From the NCBI RefSeq assembly GCF_000420425.1, contig NZ_ATUX01000006.1, positions 1-64,000 of the forward strand: 64,000 nt of DNA, read 5' to 3'. This stretch comes from Schaalia vaccimaxillae DSM 15804 (GTDB taxonomy: Bacteria; Actinomycetota; Actinomycetes; Actinomycetales; Actinomycetaceae). A program made the position numbers and the translations under genes. Shown here one piece after another: positions 55,727-64,000 of the stretch. The notes beneath the pieces are model-generated. The model did no database searches and was not told the DNA's origin. It was given only the letters and a program-made list of their open reading frames with translations. How positions within the stretch are numbered: the stretch's first letter is position 1; every line of letters begins with the position of its first letter.

Positions 55727-56760
55727 CGATTCCTATACGCTCGCAGGTCGCAGCGGCTTCGGGGGAACATCGTCCGAAGCCGCTCAAACGCGTGCTATTG
55801 CCTCTTATTGCTATTGTCGTTGCCCTGAGCGTGACGCTGCTGACCGTGTTCCTCATGCAACACGGCCAGGATGACTCAGAAGTCGAAACGACCCCGCAGT
55901 CGATTTGGTCGGTCTTTGATGCTGTGTCGGTGTCGGGCAGGGTAGGGGCGGTTCCCGTTGTGGCCGTTAATGGTCAAATCAATGTGAATGCGATGAAAAG
56001 CCGCGTTCTTGCCAGCGGTAGCGGAAGAACAATTACGCAAGATGCGCCGGTCCTGCTCTCAGTCACAGCCTTTGATGGTGACGATGGCACGAACCTTTCG
56101 CCCCAAGGTCGACCCCAGCTCATGGTTGGACGCGCCGACGCTGACACCGTTGGACAAGACATCCTGAATTTGGTGGTGGGACAAGCCGAAGGAGCTCGAA
56201 TCCTCGTTGTACGGCCAATCGCACCAGAACAGGGCGCGCAAGGATCCTCATCTTCGGTGGAAATCGACGTGATCGACATTTTGGCGTCCATTGCCTATGG
56301 GGATGAAGTCACAGGCGAGCAAGCGGGCTCCCTCCAGGTGACTATGCGCGACGAAGGCCCCGTAATTAAACATGATGAGCAAGTGCCCGGCGGACTGACT
56401 GTTCAAACTTTGATTTCAGGTGCTGGAGGGCAGGTACTTGAAACGGATCTTGTGGTGGCTCAGTTTTCTGTTGTGGGATGGAATGACGGTGTTGTGCGTG
56501 CTTCAACCTGGCAGACCGGAATTCCCGAGTTGGTTGATATGAACACCGCGATGGTGGGACTGCGTCAGGCTCTGGTTGATCAACGTGTCGGTTCTCGACT
56601 GGCAATTTCAATTCCGCCTGATATGGCCGAGGGCGATGACACTTTGTGCGTCGTCATTGATATTTTGGGAACTCAACCTTCCACCGTTTCTCAACCTGAA
56701 CAAGATTTTCCCCAATCTCAATCCGGCACCTCGGACGAAAACACCAAACAGTCCGGCTAA
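55723..56760 (+). CDS. FKBP-type peptidyl-prolyl isomerase, membrane-anchored
   Basis: A 345-residue protein with one N-terminal membrane helix ([22 protein letters not shown], residues ~24-45) and an extracytoplasmic part. The C-terminal segment [28 protein letters not shown] matches an FKBP domain. An earlier segment [16 protein letters not shown] may be a second, diverged repeat. The final ~30 residues are Gln/Ser/Asn-rich. The ATG overlaps the pafA stop; in other actinobacteria an FKBP gene also follows pafA. Confidence 0.8.
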   Translation: MTIPIRSQVAAASGEHRPKPLKRVLLPLIAIVVALSVTLLTVFLMQHGQDDSEVETTPQSIWSVFDAVSVSGRVGAVPVVAVNGQINVNAMKSRVLASGSGRTITQDAPVLLSVTAFDGDDGTNLSPQGRPQLMVGRADADTVGQDILNLVVGQAEGARILVVRPIAPEQGAQGSSSSVEIDVIDILASIAYGDEVTGEQAGSLQVTMRDEGPVIKHDEQVPGGLTVQTLISGAGGQVLETDLVVAQFSVVGWNDGVVRASTWQTGIPELVDMNTAMVGLRQALVDQRVGSRLAISIPPDMAEGDDTLCVVIDILGTQPSTVSQPEQDFPQSQSGTSDENTKQSG

Positions 56761-56769
56761 ACGTCCCGT

Positions 56770-56775
56770 TAGGAT
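56770..56775 (+). promoter_or_regulatory. -10 element TAGGAT before hisF
   Basis: TAGGAT ends seven bases before ATG 56783 and has no Shine-Dalgarno site after it. This fits a leaderless transcript separating hisF from the pupylation operon. Confidence 0.55.
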
Positions 56776-56782
56776 CGATGGC

Positions 56783-57556
56783 ATGACCGTAGCTTTGCGT
56801 ATTATTCCCTGTCTTGATGTTGATGCGGGCCGCGTCGTTAAAGGCGTCAACTTCCAGAATCTGCGAGATGCAGGCGACCCCGTTGAACTTGCTCGCCGCT
56901 ACAGCGGTGAAGGGGCTGACGAAATCACTTTCCTTGACATCTCAGCGTCGGCAGATGGGCGAGCCACCATGCTTGACGTTGTCGCAGCCACTGCCGAGCA
57001 GGTATTCGTCCCGTTAACAGTTGGGGGCGGGGTACGTAGCGTTGACGATGTCGCCAGGCTTTTAGCTCACGGTGCCGACAAGGTTGGAATCAACACCGCA
57101 GCGATTGCTGACCCGGATTTGCTGGCGCGAGTTTCTGATCGTTTTGGCAACCAGGTGATTGTCTTGTCCGTTGACGCTCGCAGGTGCCCCCCAGGAGTGT
57201 CTACTGCCTCCGGCTATGAGGTGACGACGCATGGCGGTAGACGCTCGACGGGCATCGACGCCATCGAATGGACGATTCGCGCCCAAGAACTTGGGGCCGG
57301 TGAAATCCTCCTGAACTCAATGGATGCCGATGGTGTTGGTGACGGTTTTGACCTCGAGATGCTCTCACAGATCCGCTCGCATGTCGGCGTACCCCTCATC
57401 GCCTCGGGCGGTGCCGGCACATCAGACCATTTTGTTTCTGCGGCCCGCGTCGGCGCCGACGCAGTCTTAGCGGCATCTGTGTTCCATTTCGGCACTCTGA
57501 CGATTCACGAGGTCAAGCAGCATCTGTCAAGCGAGGGTTTCCCCGTCCGTATGTAG
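56783..57556 (+). CDS. hisF: imidazole glycerol phosphate synthase subunit HisF
   Basis: A 257-residue (beta/alpha)8 cyclase. It has [18 protein letters not shown] with the catalytic Asp (CLDV), [30 protein letters not shown] with the second catalytic Asp, and [10 protein letters not shown]. It makes IGP and AICAR in histidine synthesis with HisH. No other his gene is in the window. The ATG at 56783 is chosen over longer in-frame starts because it gives the family N-terminus [12 protein letters not shown]. Confidence 0.96.
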   Translation: MTVALRIIPCLDVDAGRVVKGVNFQNLRDAGDPVELARRYSGEGADEITFLDISASADGRATMLDVVAATAEQVFVPLTVGGGVRSVDDVARLLAHGADKVGINTAAIADPDLLARVSDRFGNQVIVLSVDARRCPPGVSTASGYEVTTHGGRRSTGIDAIEWTIRAQELGAGEILLNSMDADGVGDGFDLEMLSQIRSHVGVPLIASGGAGTSDHFVSAARVGADAVLAASVFHFGTLTIHEVKQHLSSEGFPVRM

Positions 57557-57600
57557 CACCTACCGCGACCGATGAGGGGGCGCTGTGACACACTGGGCAC

Positions 57601-58815
57601 ATGCTCAGATGGCTGACTGCAGGTGAATCCCATGGCCCGTCGCTGGTAGCGATCATTGACGGTGTCCCCTCAGGGGTGGAATTAACGACTCAGACCTTTC
57701 GTGATGCCTTAGCGCGCCGCAGACTTGGACACGGGCGCGGGGCTCGCCAGAAGTTCGAGCAAGATGTCGTCCGAATCCTTGGAGGAATTCGACACGGCTT
57801 GACCACTGGCGCCCCTGTCGCCCTCGAGATCGCAAATTCAGAATGGCCAAAGTGGCAAGTCGTCATGTCGGCAGACCCAGTCGATCCTAAGGATCTCTTA
57901 GTCGATGCCGGTACCGGGGATGAACGCGAGATTGCGCGTAACAAGCCTCTGACGCGTCCGCGCCCCGGTCATGCTGATCTGGCTGGGATGATCTCTTATG
58001 ACTTGGCGGAGGCCCGCCCCGTCCTCGAACGTGCATCCGCGCGCGAAACTGCGGCCAGGGTTGTTCTTGGTGCGGTTGCTGAGGCCATACTTCGTCAGGT
58101 TGGTGGCATCGAATTGGTGTCACACGTTGTTCGGGTCGGCGCCGAAGCTATTCAAGATCCTCATCATCTACCCCAACCCGGTGACGAGGACGCACTCAAT
58201 CAGTCAAAAATGCGCACCATCGACGCCGAGGCGGATGAGCGTTTCACTCTCGCCGTTGACGAGGCGAAGAAAGCTGGCGACACGATTGGTGGCGTTATTG
58301 AGGTGGTTGCCTGGGGTGTTCCCATTGGTTTGGGGACCCATGTTCAAGCAGATCGACGCCTCGATGCGCGCATTGCGGCAGCCCTCATGTCTATCCAGTC
58401 AGTCAAGGGTGTCGAGATTGGCGATGGCTTCGCCCAGGCAGCTTTGCCGGGATCGAAAGCACATGACGAGATCGTCAAGGGTGCCAACGGCCGGCTCACT
58501 CGCTCCTCTAATCGCGCTGGGGGCATAGAAGGCGGTACCTCCAACGGAGAAGCCATCGTCGCCCGAGCTGCGTTCAAACCGATCTCAACAGTTCCTCGCG
58601 CACTCAAATCCGTGGATTTGGCGACGGGGGAGGAGGCCGTTGGTCTGCATCAAAGGTCCGATACTTGCCAGGTGGTGCCCGGCGCCGTGATTGCCCAAGC
58701 CGAAGTTGCATTGGTCTTGGCTGACATGCTGAGCGACCACGCAGGCGGTAACTCCATTGCGGAGATGAAACGAAACCTGAGGGCCTACCTCGCACGAGTG
58801 GAAGAACGCGCATGA
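57601..58815 (+). CDS. aroC: chorismate synthase
   Basis: A 404-residue FMN enzyme converting EPSP to chorismate, the last shikimate step. The N-terminal MLRWLTAGESHGPSLV, the RPGHADL motif, SSNRAGGIEGGTSNGE and RSDTCQVVPG are diagnostic. The start ATG has CACACT six bases upstream, a weak leaderless -10 candidate. It overlaps aroKB at its end (ATGA) and heads an aromatic amino acid operon. Confidence 0.97.
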   Translation: MLRWLTAGESHGPSLVAIIDGVPSGVELTTQTFRDALARRRLGHGRGARQKFEQDVVRILGGIRHGLTTGAPVALEIANSEWPKWQVVMSADPVDPKDLLVDAGTGDEREIARNKPLTRPRPGHADLAGMISYDLAEARPVLERASARETAARVVLGAVAEAILRQVGGIELVSHVVRVGAEAIQDPHHLPQPGDEDALNQSKMRTIDAEADERFTLAVDEAKKAGDTIGGVIEVVAWGVPIGLGTHVQADRRLDARIAAALMSIQSVKGVEIGDGFAQAALPGSKAHDEIVKGANGRLTRSSNRAGGIEGGTSNGEAIVARAAFKPISTVPRALKSVDLATGEEAVGLHQRSDTCQVVPGAVIAQAEVALVLADMLSDHAGGNSIAEMKRNLRAYLARVEERA

Positions 58816-60395
58816 GCCAATTAACTCTACCCATCGTCATGGTTGGTTTGCCCGGTGCCGGAAAGTCAAAAGTTGGGCGGCTGTTGGCTCACAAGCTCGG
58901 AGTTGCCCATATTGATACCGACGATCTCATCGAATCTGATGCTGGCAAATCAATCTCCGAAATTTTTACCGAGGACGGGGAAGCGGCCTTCCGCCAGCTT
59001 GAGGTTCAGGCTGTCTCTCGCGCTTTGACGATGGATGCGGTGGTGTCCCTGGGGGGCGGAGCTGTTGTGACACCACGGGTGCGAGAACTATTGGCTAGTG
59101 CCAGCGTTGTCCATATTGACGTTGAGCATGAAGAATTGCTGCGGCGTACGAGCCGTAAGACACATCGGCCCTTATTACGTGAGGACCCCGACGGCGCCCT
59201 AAAGCAACTACGCGAGCAACGTTCGCCGCTGTACGCCGAGGTTGAGACTGTTCGAGTGCATTCTGATTCTGGGCCTGCTGAGCAGGTCGTCGAGGCGATC
59301 GCTGCAATGGTGGTTCACGACTATACCCGTGTCCAAGTCCAAGCTGACCGGCCTTACGACGTACTGGTTGGTCGCGGGTTTAACACCAGCTACATCACCC
59401 AGGTGTTGCGCAGTGACGCAACGAAGGTGCTGGTGATCCACGCTCCCGCTTTACAGCACCAGGCTGAGCTCATCAGCCAAGGATTGCGGGCTGGTGGATA
59501 CGAGGTTCTTGCCTGCGCTCATCCTGATGCTGAGGCGGCCAAAACAATCGATGTTGTCGCGCAGTTATGGGACCAAGCCGGCACCTTGGCTTTGGGACGT
59601 GCAGACGCCGTTGTTGCTTTGGGCGGTGGAGCTACGACCGACATGGCCGGTTTTGTCGCGGCGACGTGGCTGCGAGGCATTGACGTGATCAATGTGCCAA
59701 CGACGCTGCTAGCAATGGTTGATGCGGCTGTGGGCGGTAAGACTGGCATTAATACTCGTAGCGGTAAGAACCTGGTGGGTTCTTTCCATACCCCTGCTCG
59801 AGTCGTGTGCGATCTTGATTTTTTGGCGACTCTTCCTGCCCAAGATTTACGCGCGGGTCTGGGAGAAGTCATCAAGTGCGGTTTCATTGCTGACCCACAG
59901 ATCCTGGAGTTGGTGCAATCGGCGAGCATCGATGATCTACTCACCGCGTCATCTGCTGCACTTAGAGAACTTGTCGTACGCGCAATACGGGTAAAAGCTA
60001 ATGTCGTTGGACAAGATCTTCAAGAGTCGGGTCTGCGTGAAATCCTCAATTACGGGCACACTCTGGCGCACGCGATTGAACGGTGCGAGGGATACACCTG
60101 GCGCCACGGGGAAGCAGTATCGGTCGGTTGCGTGTTTGCGGCGCGTCTGGCTCAAGCGCGTGGTCTGATTGGGCAGGACCTGGTCACATTGCATGAGGAT
60201 TTATTTTCCAAAGTGGGCTTGCCAATGAGATATGAGGGCGGTTCGGTGGATCGCCTCATTGACGCTATGGGCTCCGATAAGAAAGTCCGGGCAGGTGTTC
60301 TGCGCTTCGTTCTTCTTCACGGGCTTTCCCAGCCGGCCACACATCGAGTCGATCCCAACGAAGTCAGAGAAGTGATTGAGCAGGTGCTTGCGTGA
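58812..60395 (+). CDS. aroKB: shikimate kinase / 3-dehydroquinate synthase fusion
   Basis: A 527-residue bifunctional protein. Residues ~1-170 are shikimate kinase: P-loop MVGLPGAGKSKVGRLL, IDTDDLIE and SLGGGAVVTP. Residues ~175-527 are 3-dehydroquinate synthase (YDVLVGRGFN, ALGGGATTDMAGFVAATWLRG, zinc and NAD motifs, NYGHTLAHAIE, WRHGEAVSVG). Fusions of these enzymes occur in some actinobacteria. It is translationally coupled to aroC and to the next gene (GTGA). Confidence 0.96.
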   Translation: MSQLTLPIVMVGLPGAGKSKVGRLLAHKLGVAHIDTDDLIESDAGKSISEIFTEDGEAAFRQLEVQAVSRALTMDAVVSLGGGAVVTPRVRELLASASVVHIDVEHEELLRRTSRKTHRPLLREDPDGALKQLREQRSPLYAEVETVRVHSDSGPAEQVVEAIAAMVVHDYTRVQVQADRPYDVLVGRGFNTSYITQVLRSDATKVLVIHAPALQHQAELISQGLRAGGYEVLACAHPDAEAAKTIDVVAQLWDQAGTLALGRADAVVALGGGATTDMAGFVAATWLRGIDVINVPTTLLAMVDAAVGGKTGINTRSGKNLVGSFHTPARVVCDLDFLATLPAQDLRAGLGEVIKCGFIADPQILELVQSASIDDLLTASSAALRELVVRAIRVKANVVGQDLQESGLREILNYGHTLAHAIERCEGYTWRHGEAVSVGCVFAARLAQARGLIGQDLVTLHEDLFSKVGLPMRYEGGSVDRLIDAMGSDKKVRAGVLRFVLLHGLSQPATHRVDPNEVREVIEQVLA

Positions 60396-60940
60396 CGACT
60401 GTGCAGGGTGAGCCTTTGGTGCCTCAGTTAGTTTTGGTCGGTGTTTCTGGTTCTGGTAAGACAACTGTGGGTCGCATCATCAGTCAGCGTGTGGGATTGG
60501 CTTTTATTGACGTTGACGAGGCCGTCGAAGAACGGCTAGGAACGTCAATGGCGGATCTGGTGGTCAATTTCGATCCGAGGCTGAATGAGGCACGTGAGCA
60601 GGAGGCTCTTCGCGCGTTAAGCACTGGGGGAGCGGTGTGTACATTGGGTGCTTCTCAGATCAATGTTGAGTCGGTGCGCCATAGTCTTCGTGCCGCTCAG
60701 ACTCAAGGTGCTTTGGTTGTTGAGTTGGTTGCTGGAATTGCTCATGTGTCTCGCCGCCAGGGACTTAATGGCCCGCGGTCGGTGGCTCTGGGAGCCCCTC
60801 GCGCAGTGCTCGCTCAGATGATTGCACAGTTGCATGAGTCCTACGTTGCAGTGGCCGATCACTCAGTGCTCACTGATGGTTTCACCCCCGATGAGGTGGC
60901 CGATGCCGTGATGGCGGCGTGTAGACTGGCCGACGATTGA
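60392..60940 (+). CDS. second shikimate-kinase-like protein
   Basis: A 182-residue P-loop kinase homologous to the AroK domain in the preceding protein. It keeps VGVSGSGKTTVGR, the DxD (IDVDEA) and an RxxE (AREQE) seen in shikimate sites. The GGG triplet of AroK reads STGGAVC and the lid region is GPRSVALG, so it is diverged. GTG 60392 overlaps the aroKB stop. It may be a back-up shikimate kinase, a regulatory paralogue, or a kinase for another small molecule. Confidence 0.82.
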   Translation: MTTVQGEPLVPQLVLVGVSGSGKTTVGRIISQRVGLAFIDVDEAVEERLGTSMADLVVNFDPRLNEAREQEALRALSTGGAVCTLGASQINVESVRHSLRAAQTQGALVVELVAGIAHVSRRQGLNGPRSVALGAPRAVLAQMIAQLHESYVAVADHSVLTDGFTPDEVADAVMAACRLADD

Positions 60941-60966
60941 GAATCCCCTGAAGTGAGGTTAATACT

Positions 60967-61530
60967 GTGGCAACGACGAATGATCTGAAGAACGGTCTGG
61001 TCATGGTCATCGATGGCCAGCTGTGGCAAGTTGTCGAATTTCAGCATGTCAAGCCCGGCAAGGGACCGGCCTTCGTGCGTACGAAGATTAAGAACGTCAT
61101 GTCTGGCAAGACTGTGGACAAGACTTTCAACGCTGGCCTCAAGATTGAGACGGCAACCGTTGATCGTCGCGATATGACCTACCTGTACCAGGATGGTGCG
61201 GATTACGTCTTCATGGATCAGTCGACCTACGACCAGATTACTGTTTCAGCTGAAACCGTGGGCGACGCGAAGAACTTTATGGTCGAAAACCAGGACGTGA
61301 TTGTCTCCCAGCACGAGGGCACGGTTCTGTTTGTAGAGTTACCCGCGACGGTGGTTCTGACCATTACTGAGACTCAGCCTGGTCTGCAGGGTGATCGTTC
61401 TTCTGCCGGGACAAAGCCGGCAATTTTGGAGACCGGTTATGAAATTCAGGTTCCTTTGTTCATGGAGGAAGGAACTCGAGTCAAGGTCGACACTCGCGAT
61501 GGCTCCTACTCTGGACGCGTCACTGAGTAA
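60967..61530 (+). CDS. efp: translation elongation factor P
   Basis: A 187-residue three-domain factor that relieves ribosome stalling at polyproline. It begins [20 protein letters not shown], has [15 protein letters not shown] with the lysine-tip loop, and ends in the OB-domain [13 protein letters not shown]. No modification enzyme (EpmA/EpmB, EarP) is nearby. GTG start with a weak GAAGTGAGG site. It overlaps nusB by one base. Confidence 0.96.
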   Translation: MATTNDLKNGLVMVIDGQLWQVVEFQHVKPGKGPAFVRTKIKNVMSGKTVDKTFNAGLKIETATVDRRDMTYLYQDGADYVFMDQSTYDQITVSAETVGDAKNFMVENQDVIVSQHEGTVLFVELPATVVLTITETQPGLQGDRSSAGTKPAILETGYEIQVPLFMEEGTRVKVDTRDGSYSGRVTE

Positions 61531-62219
61531 TGTCGAAGCAACATCGTTTCACCTCTCGTACAAAAGCTCGTAAGAGGGCCGCTGATGTCGTTTTTGAAGC
61601 TGATCAGCGGGGCATGGGGCGTAATCCGGAGGTCTTGCGCGATCTGCTTCGCGAACGTCGTGTGATTACGGCAGCCTTGACTCCTTTGCCGGAGTACTCG
61701 ATCCGTATTATCGAGGGCGTTGCTGATCGTTTACGCGATATTGACGATTTGCTTGCTGCTCATGCCAGAGTAGCCGGTTTGGATCGTATTGCTGCTGTCG
61801 ATCTGGCAGTGATGCGCGTAGCCGTGTGGGAAATGCTTGAAAATCGAGAAGACGTCAACCCTGTCATTGCTATTGATGAGGCAATCTCTATTGTCAAGTC
61901 TTTGTCGACTGACACGTCACCTAACTTCGTCAACGCCGTCCTGGATGCGTGCCGCAAGGATATTGAGTCTCCAGCGTGGTCGCGTCGCAATGATTCTGCG
62001 GACCGATGGCAAGACGAGCGGTCGGATACTTTCAACGAAGACCTCTCCGAGTTCACCGCAGCGGTACCTCAGGAGGGCTCATCGTCCGTTACTGATGATC
62101 CGGATGCTCCAGCAACCGAGGCCACAGATGAAGCTTTATCGGGTGTTTCCTACCCCTCGATGGATGACATTACGGCAGCCGATCTTGAAGAACTCGACGA
62201 ATTACTCGATGAATACTGA
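61530..62219 (+). CDS. nusB: transcription antitermination factor NusB
   Basis: A 229-residue protein. Residues ~1-150 are the NusB RNA-binding fold (RTKARKRAADVVFEADQRG, LAVMRVAVWEML, NPVIAIDEAISIVKSLS, NFVNAVLDA). It binds boxA of rRNA transcripts with S10. The remaining ~75 residues form an acidic, probably disordered tail ending ELDELLDEY, longer than in E. coli (139 residues in all). It overlaps efp and precedes a terminator; efp-nusB is a common actinobacterial pair. Confidence 0.95.
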   Translation: MSKQHRFTSRTKARKRAADVVFEADQRGMGRNPEVLRDLLRERRVITAALTPLPEYSIRIIEGVADRLRDIDDLLAAHARVAGLDRIAAVDLAVMRVAVWEMLENREDVNPVIAIDEAISIVKSLSTDTSPNFVNAVLDACRKDIESPAWSRRNDSADRWQDERSDTFNEDLSEFTAAVPQEGSSSVTDDPDAPATEATDEALSGVSYPSMDDITAADLEELDELLDEY

Positions 62220-62235
62220 TTGAGCGCTGGCGTTG

Positions 62236-62276
62236 GGTCGGTCCGAAGATTTTTCTTCGGACCGACCTCTTTGTCT
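62236..62276 (+). terminator. rho-independent terminator after nusB
   Basis: A perfect 14-bp stem (62236-62249 and 62254-62267) with a TTTT loop, followed by TCTTTGTCT. It lies 17 bases past the nusB stop and closes the aro-efp-nusB unit. Confidence 0.9.
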
Positions 62277-62320
62277 GACTTTGGCTCTTTTTGACGCAAA
62301 CGTTGAACAAGAAGATGCAC

Positions 62321-62391
62321 TTTTTGTTGACAATCAGGTACCTTTTTGCAAGATGATCAATATTCACAATGTTTGAACTCGTCCAGTTCGA
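62321..62391 (+). promoter_or_regulatory. promoter and candidate operators of the GntR gene
   Basis: TTGACA (62327-62332) is a perfect -35 hexamer, embedded in the small palindrome TTGT-TG-ACAA; a -10 candidate, CAAGAT (62349-62354), follows after 16 bases. Downstream is an imperfect repeat, TTGAACT-N5-AGTTCGA (62373-62391). A related TTGTT...AACAA motif lies in the SDR promoter. Autoregulation by the GntR protein is inferred. Confidence 0.5.
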
Positions 62392-62425
62392 GCCTATGTA
62401 GACCAGTGTCGGAGGCCACGAGACC

Positions 62426-63100
62426 ATGGCAATGTCGGGAATTAGTCGGCAGACCTTGAGGGAACAGGTCAGGCAAACCCTCCGTTCTGCCATCCTTGAT
62501 GGAAGGCTGACAGCGGGGCAGCGACTCGGTGAGGTCGATTTGTCCGAGCAGCTGGGCGTTTCCAGGGGCACGATCCGTGAGGCCCTGCGCAGATTGCAAC
62601 AGTCTGGCCTGGTAGAAGGCGAAGAACGCATGGGACTTCGGGTTGCTCAACTCAGCGCCGAAGAAGTTGTCGAACTATATGACGTTCGTGCAGCTCTGGA
62701 ATCTCTAGCTGCGGTGCACATTGTTCACTCAGATCACGCTGACGAACTCATTGAGGATCTTGAAGCAAAACTTCCAGTATTCCCCGAGGGAGCAACGCTC
62801 AACGAACGACTCGATATTGACCTGGGTTTCCATGAAGCTCTGTGTCGTGCATCGGGCAATACCGTCCTGTTGAGCATGTGGAGTCAGCTTCAGGACCGGA
62901 TGAGAATTGCCATTCTGTCCGACTCCTCGACTGAGCGTCCTCGCCTCATGCAGTCTGATTACCATGTGCCGATTATTGAAGCCCTTCGATCTGGCGATGC
63001 AGAGTTAGCTCGTAAAGCCATTGTTGATCACATGCGTCATTCCGGACTAGCTTGGCAAGACAGAGCCAGCGATTTCAAAGAAATCATGGCTATTGACTGA
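62426..63100 (+). CDS. GntR-family regulator with FCD domain
   Basis: A 224-residue regulator of the FadR subfamily. The N-terminal winged helix is LREQVRQTLRSAILDGRLTAGQ and LSEQLGVSRGTIREALRRLQ. The C-terminal all-helical FCD ligand domain has DVRAALESLA, FHEALCRASGN, and DYHVPIIEALRSGD with metal-type His residues. It may sense an organic acid and control the adjacent dehydrogenase. CGGAGG lies ten bases before ATG 62426. Confidence 0.92.
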   Translation: MAMSGISRQTLREQVRQTLRSAILDGRLTAGQRLGEVDLSEQLGVSRGTIREALRRLQQSGLVEGEERMGLRVAQLSAEEVVELYDVRAALESLAAVHIVHSDHADELIEDLEAKLPVFPEGATLNERLDIDLGFHEALCRASGNTVLLSMWSQLQDRMRIAILSDSSTERPRLMQSDYHVPIIEALRSGDAELARKAIVDHMRHSGLAWQDRASDFKEIMAID

Positions 63101-63136
63101 CGGCGAGCGGGGGCTCGCAATTTACGCCGGTCTTAT

Positions 63137-63177
63137 CGCGCGGGATTCTTTTGGGGATCCCGCGCGTCTTGTCGTTC
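63137..63177 (+). terminator. terminator after the GntR gene
   Basis: A 10-bp perfect stem (CGCGCGGGAT at 63137-63146, ATCCCGCGCG at 63157-63166) with a 10-base loop, followed by TCTTGTCGTTCT. Confidence 0.82.
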
Positions 63178-63213
63178 TGACCTACGGAAAGTGCGACAAA
63201 TGATCACGCTTAA

Positions 63214-63252
63214 TTGACATCGATTCATTGCATTGTTTACTGTTAACAATGC
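63214..63252 (+). promoter_or_regulatory. promoter and operator of the SDR gene
   Basis: A perfect -35 TTGACA (63214-63219) is followed, after 18 bases, by a -10 TACTGT (63238-63243). A palindrome GCATTGTT-N7-AACAATGC (63230-63252) is centred on the -10, so a bound protein would block RNA polymerase. The neighbouring GntR protein is the likely candidate. Confidence 0.65.
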
Positions 63253-63296
63253 AGGCGATGGTGCCTGTAGTCACATCGATGTGGAGAGAAGAACCA

Positions 63297-64000
63297 ATGA
63301 GCTACGGCACAGGAATCGGACAGCGTACGGCCATCGTTACCGGCGCTTCGTCCCTCAAAGGAATTGGCTACGCCACCGCACTGCGCTTCGCACGTGAAGG
63401 CTGGGGCGTTGCAATGCTCGATATCAATGAAGAAGGCGTCAACGCTGCAGCTGATGCAGTCAAGGCTGAGGTTCCCGGAGCTCCGGTTGCAGCTTTCGTT
63501 GCGAACATTGCAGATCCAGACTCCGTCAAGGATGTCGTCGAGGCTATTAAGGCGTCAGACCTGCCTCCCGTCGGCGCCCTCGCCAATATCGCTGGCATTC
63601 CCTCTCCCAAGGGATTCCTTGAAATCTCACTCGAGGAGTGGAACCGCGTCCTGGCAATCAACCTGACCGGTTCTTTCATCCTCGCCCAGGCCGTCGTGCC
63701 GCTCATGATCGAGGGCGGCTACGGTCGCGTTGTCAACACTTCTTCTGTCACTGCCCAGCATGGTGGTGGTGTCTTCTCTAAGACCTCCTACGCCGCTGCA
63801 AAGGCTGGCGTCCTCGGTCTGACCCGTGGAATGGCACGTGAACTCGCCGAATACGGCATCACCGTCAACTCTGTGGCACCCGGCGTCGTTAACACCAATA
63901 TCCGTACCGGCACCACGGAAGAGACCGAAAAGGCTCTCGCCGAGGCCGTTCCGCTCAAGCGCCAGGCTGAGCCGTGGGAAATCGCAGCACTGATCTGCTG
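63297..64000 (+). CDS. SDR-family oxidoreductase, truncated by the window end
   Basis: At least 234 residues of a short-chain dehydrogenase/reductase. The nucleotide site is VTGASSLKGIGYATA, the catalytic Ser is in NTSSVTAQ and the YxxxK motif is SYAAAKAG, with NSVAPGVVNT after it. The structural Asn motif reads ANIAG. It resembles FabG-type and sugar/polyol dehydrogenases; cofactor preference is not certain, though an Asp after strand 2 (MLDINEEG) suggests NAD. The gene continues beyond the window. It is probably under GntR control. Confidence 0.9.
   Translation, partial: MSYGTGIGQRTAIVTGASSLKGIGYATALRFAREGWGVAMLDINEEGVNAAADAVKAEVPGAPVAAFVANIADPDSVKDVVEAIKASDLPPVGALANIAGIPSPKGFLEISLEEWNRVLAINLTGSFILAQAVVPLMIEGGYGRVVNTSSVTAQHGGGVFSKTSYAAAKAGVLGLTRGMARELAEYGITVNSVAPGVVNTNIRTGTTEETEKALAEAVPLKRQAEPWEIAALIC

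Overview
The window is chromosomal DNA from an actinobacterium of moderate GC. The family Actinomycetaceae is my best guess; the genus cannot be fixed from sequence alone. The evidence is conserved gene order and lineage-specific genes. The block HAD hydrolase / 59-aa protein / tlyA / NAD kinase / recN / steA / mctB(steB) / ADP-ribose pyrophosphatase matches mycobacterial Rv1691-Rv1700. The block recB-like nuclease / trmI / ARC ATPase / dop / pup / pafA is the actinobacterial pupylation locus. Two sites fit the actinobacterial LexA box (TCGAAC-N4-GTTCGA), and many genes have a TANNNT -10 element six or seven bases before the start codon, as in leaderless mRNAs.

Layout: 1-330 is the 3' end of an rRNA operon (spacer, 5S rRNA, strong terminator). 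671-9552 is the tlyA-nadK-recN-steAB-nudix cluster, a nearly gapless operon. 9658-16026 is a complete SUF iron-sulfur cluster operon (sufR-B-D-C-S-U-T). 16107-20745 (minus strand) carries an acyl-CoA ligase, a zinc metallopeptidase, and tgt with a VUT-family transporter, suggesting queuosine precursor salvage. 20850-26000 has an ABC-F ATPase and an amino-acid ABC importer. 26112-31714 has a membrane kinase-like protein, the E2 and E3 subunits of a 2-oxoacid dehydrogenase, a small membrane protein and TrmL. 31840-41576 is an SOS mutasome region (imuA', imuB, dnaE2) with an SNF2 helicase and a zinc alcohol dehydrogenase between imuB and dnaE2. 41583-49045 has two HAD phosphatases, a MarR regulator, tRNA-Leu(GAG), a DsbA/FrnE-like protein, a GNAT-MazG fusion, an FAD oxidoreductase, an aldo/keto reductase-fold protein and uppP. 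49052-56760 is the pupylation locus ending in an FKBP. 56783-62219 carries hisF, aroC, aroKB, a second shikimate-kinase-like gene, efp and nusB. 62426-64000 holds a GntR regulator and a truncated SDR dehydrogenase.

Two observations stand out. First, the SOS mutasome looks selectively broken: dnaE2 needs three reading-frame corrections and imuB one, while every other gene seen in the 64 kb is open end to end. Both LexA-controlled promoters remain intact. Second, the pupylation locus has no prcB/prcA proteasome core genes between pup and pafA, and the ARC ATPase ends without the GQYL tail that docks on the 20S core. This suggests pupylation working without a proteasome, as in Corynebacterium.

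Other points of interest are an aldo/keto reductase fold with all four catalytic positions changed, a kinase-like membrane protein lacking the usual lysine and DFG, a 162-bp exact coding repeat in a TPR-HAD fusion protein, and a GNAT-MazG fusion. I recognised no mobile element, CRISPR array or phage gene.
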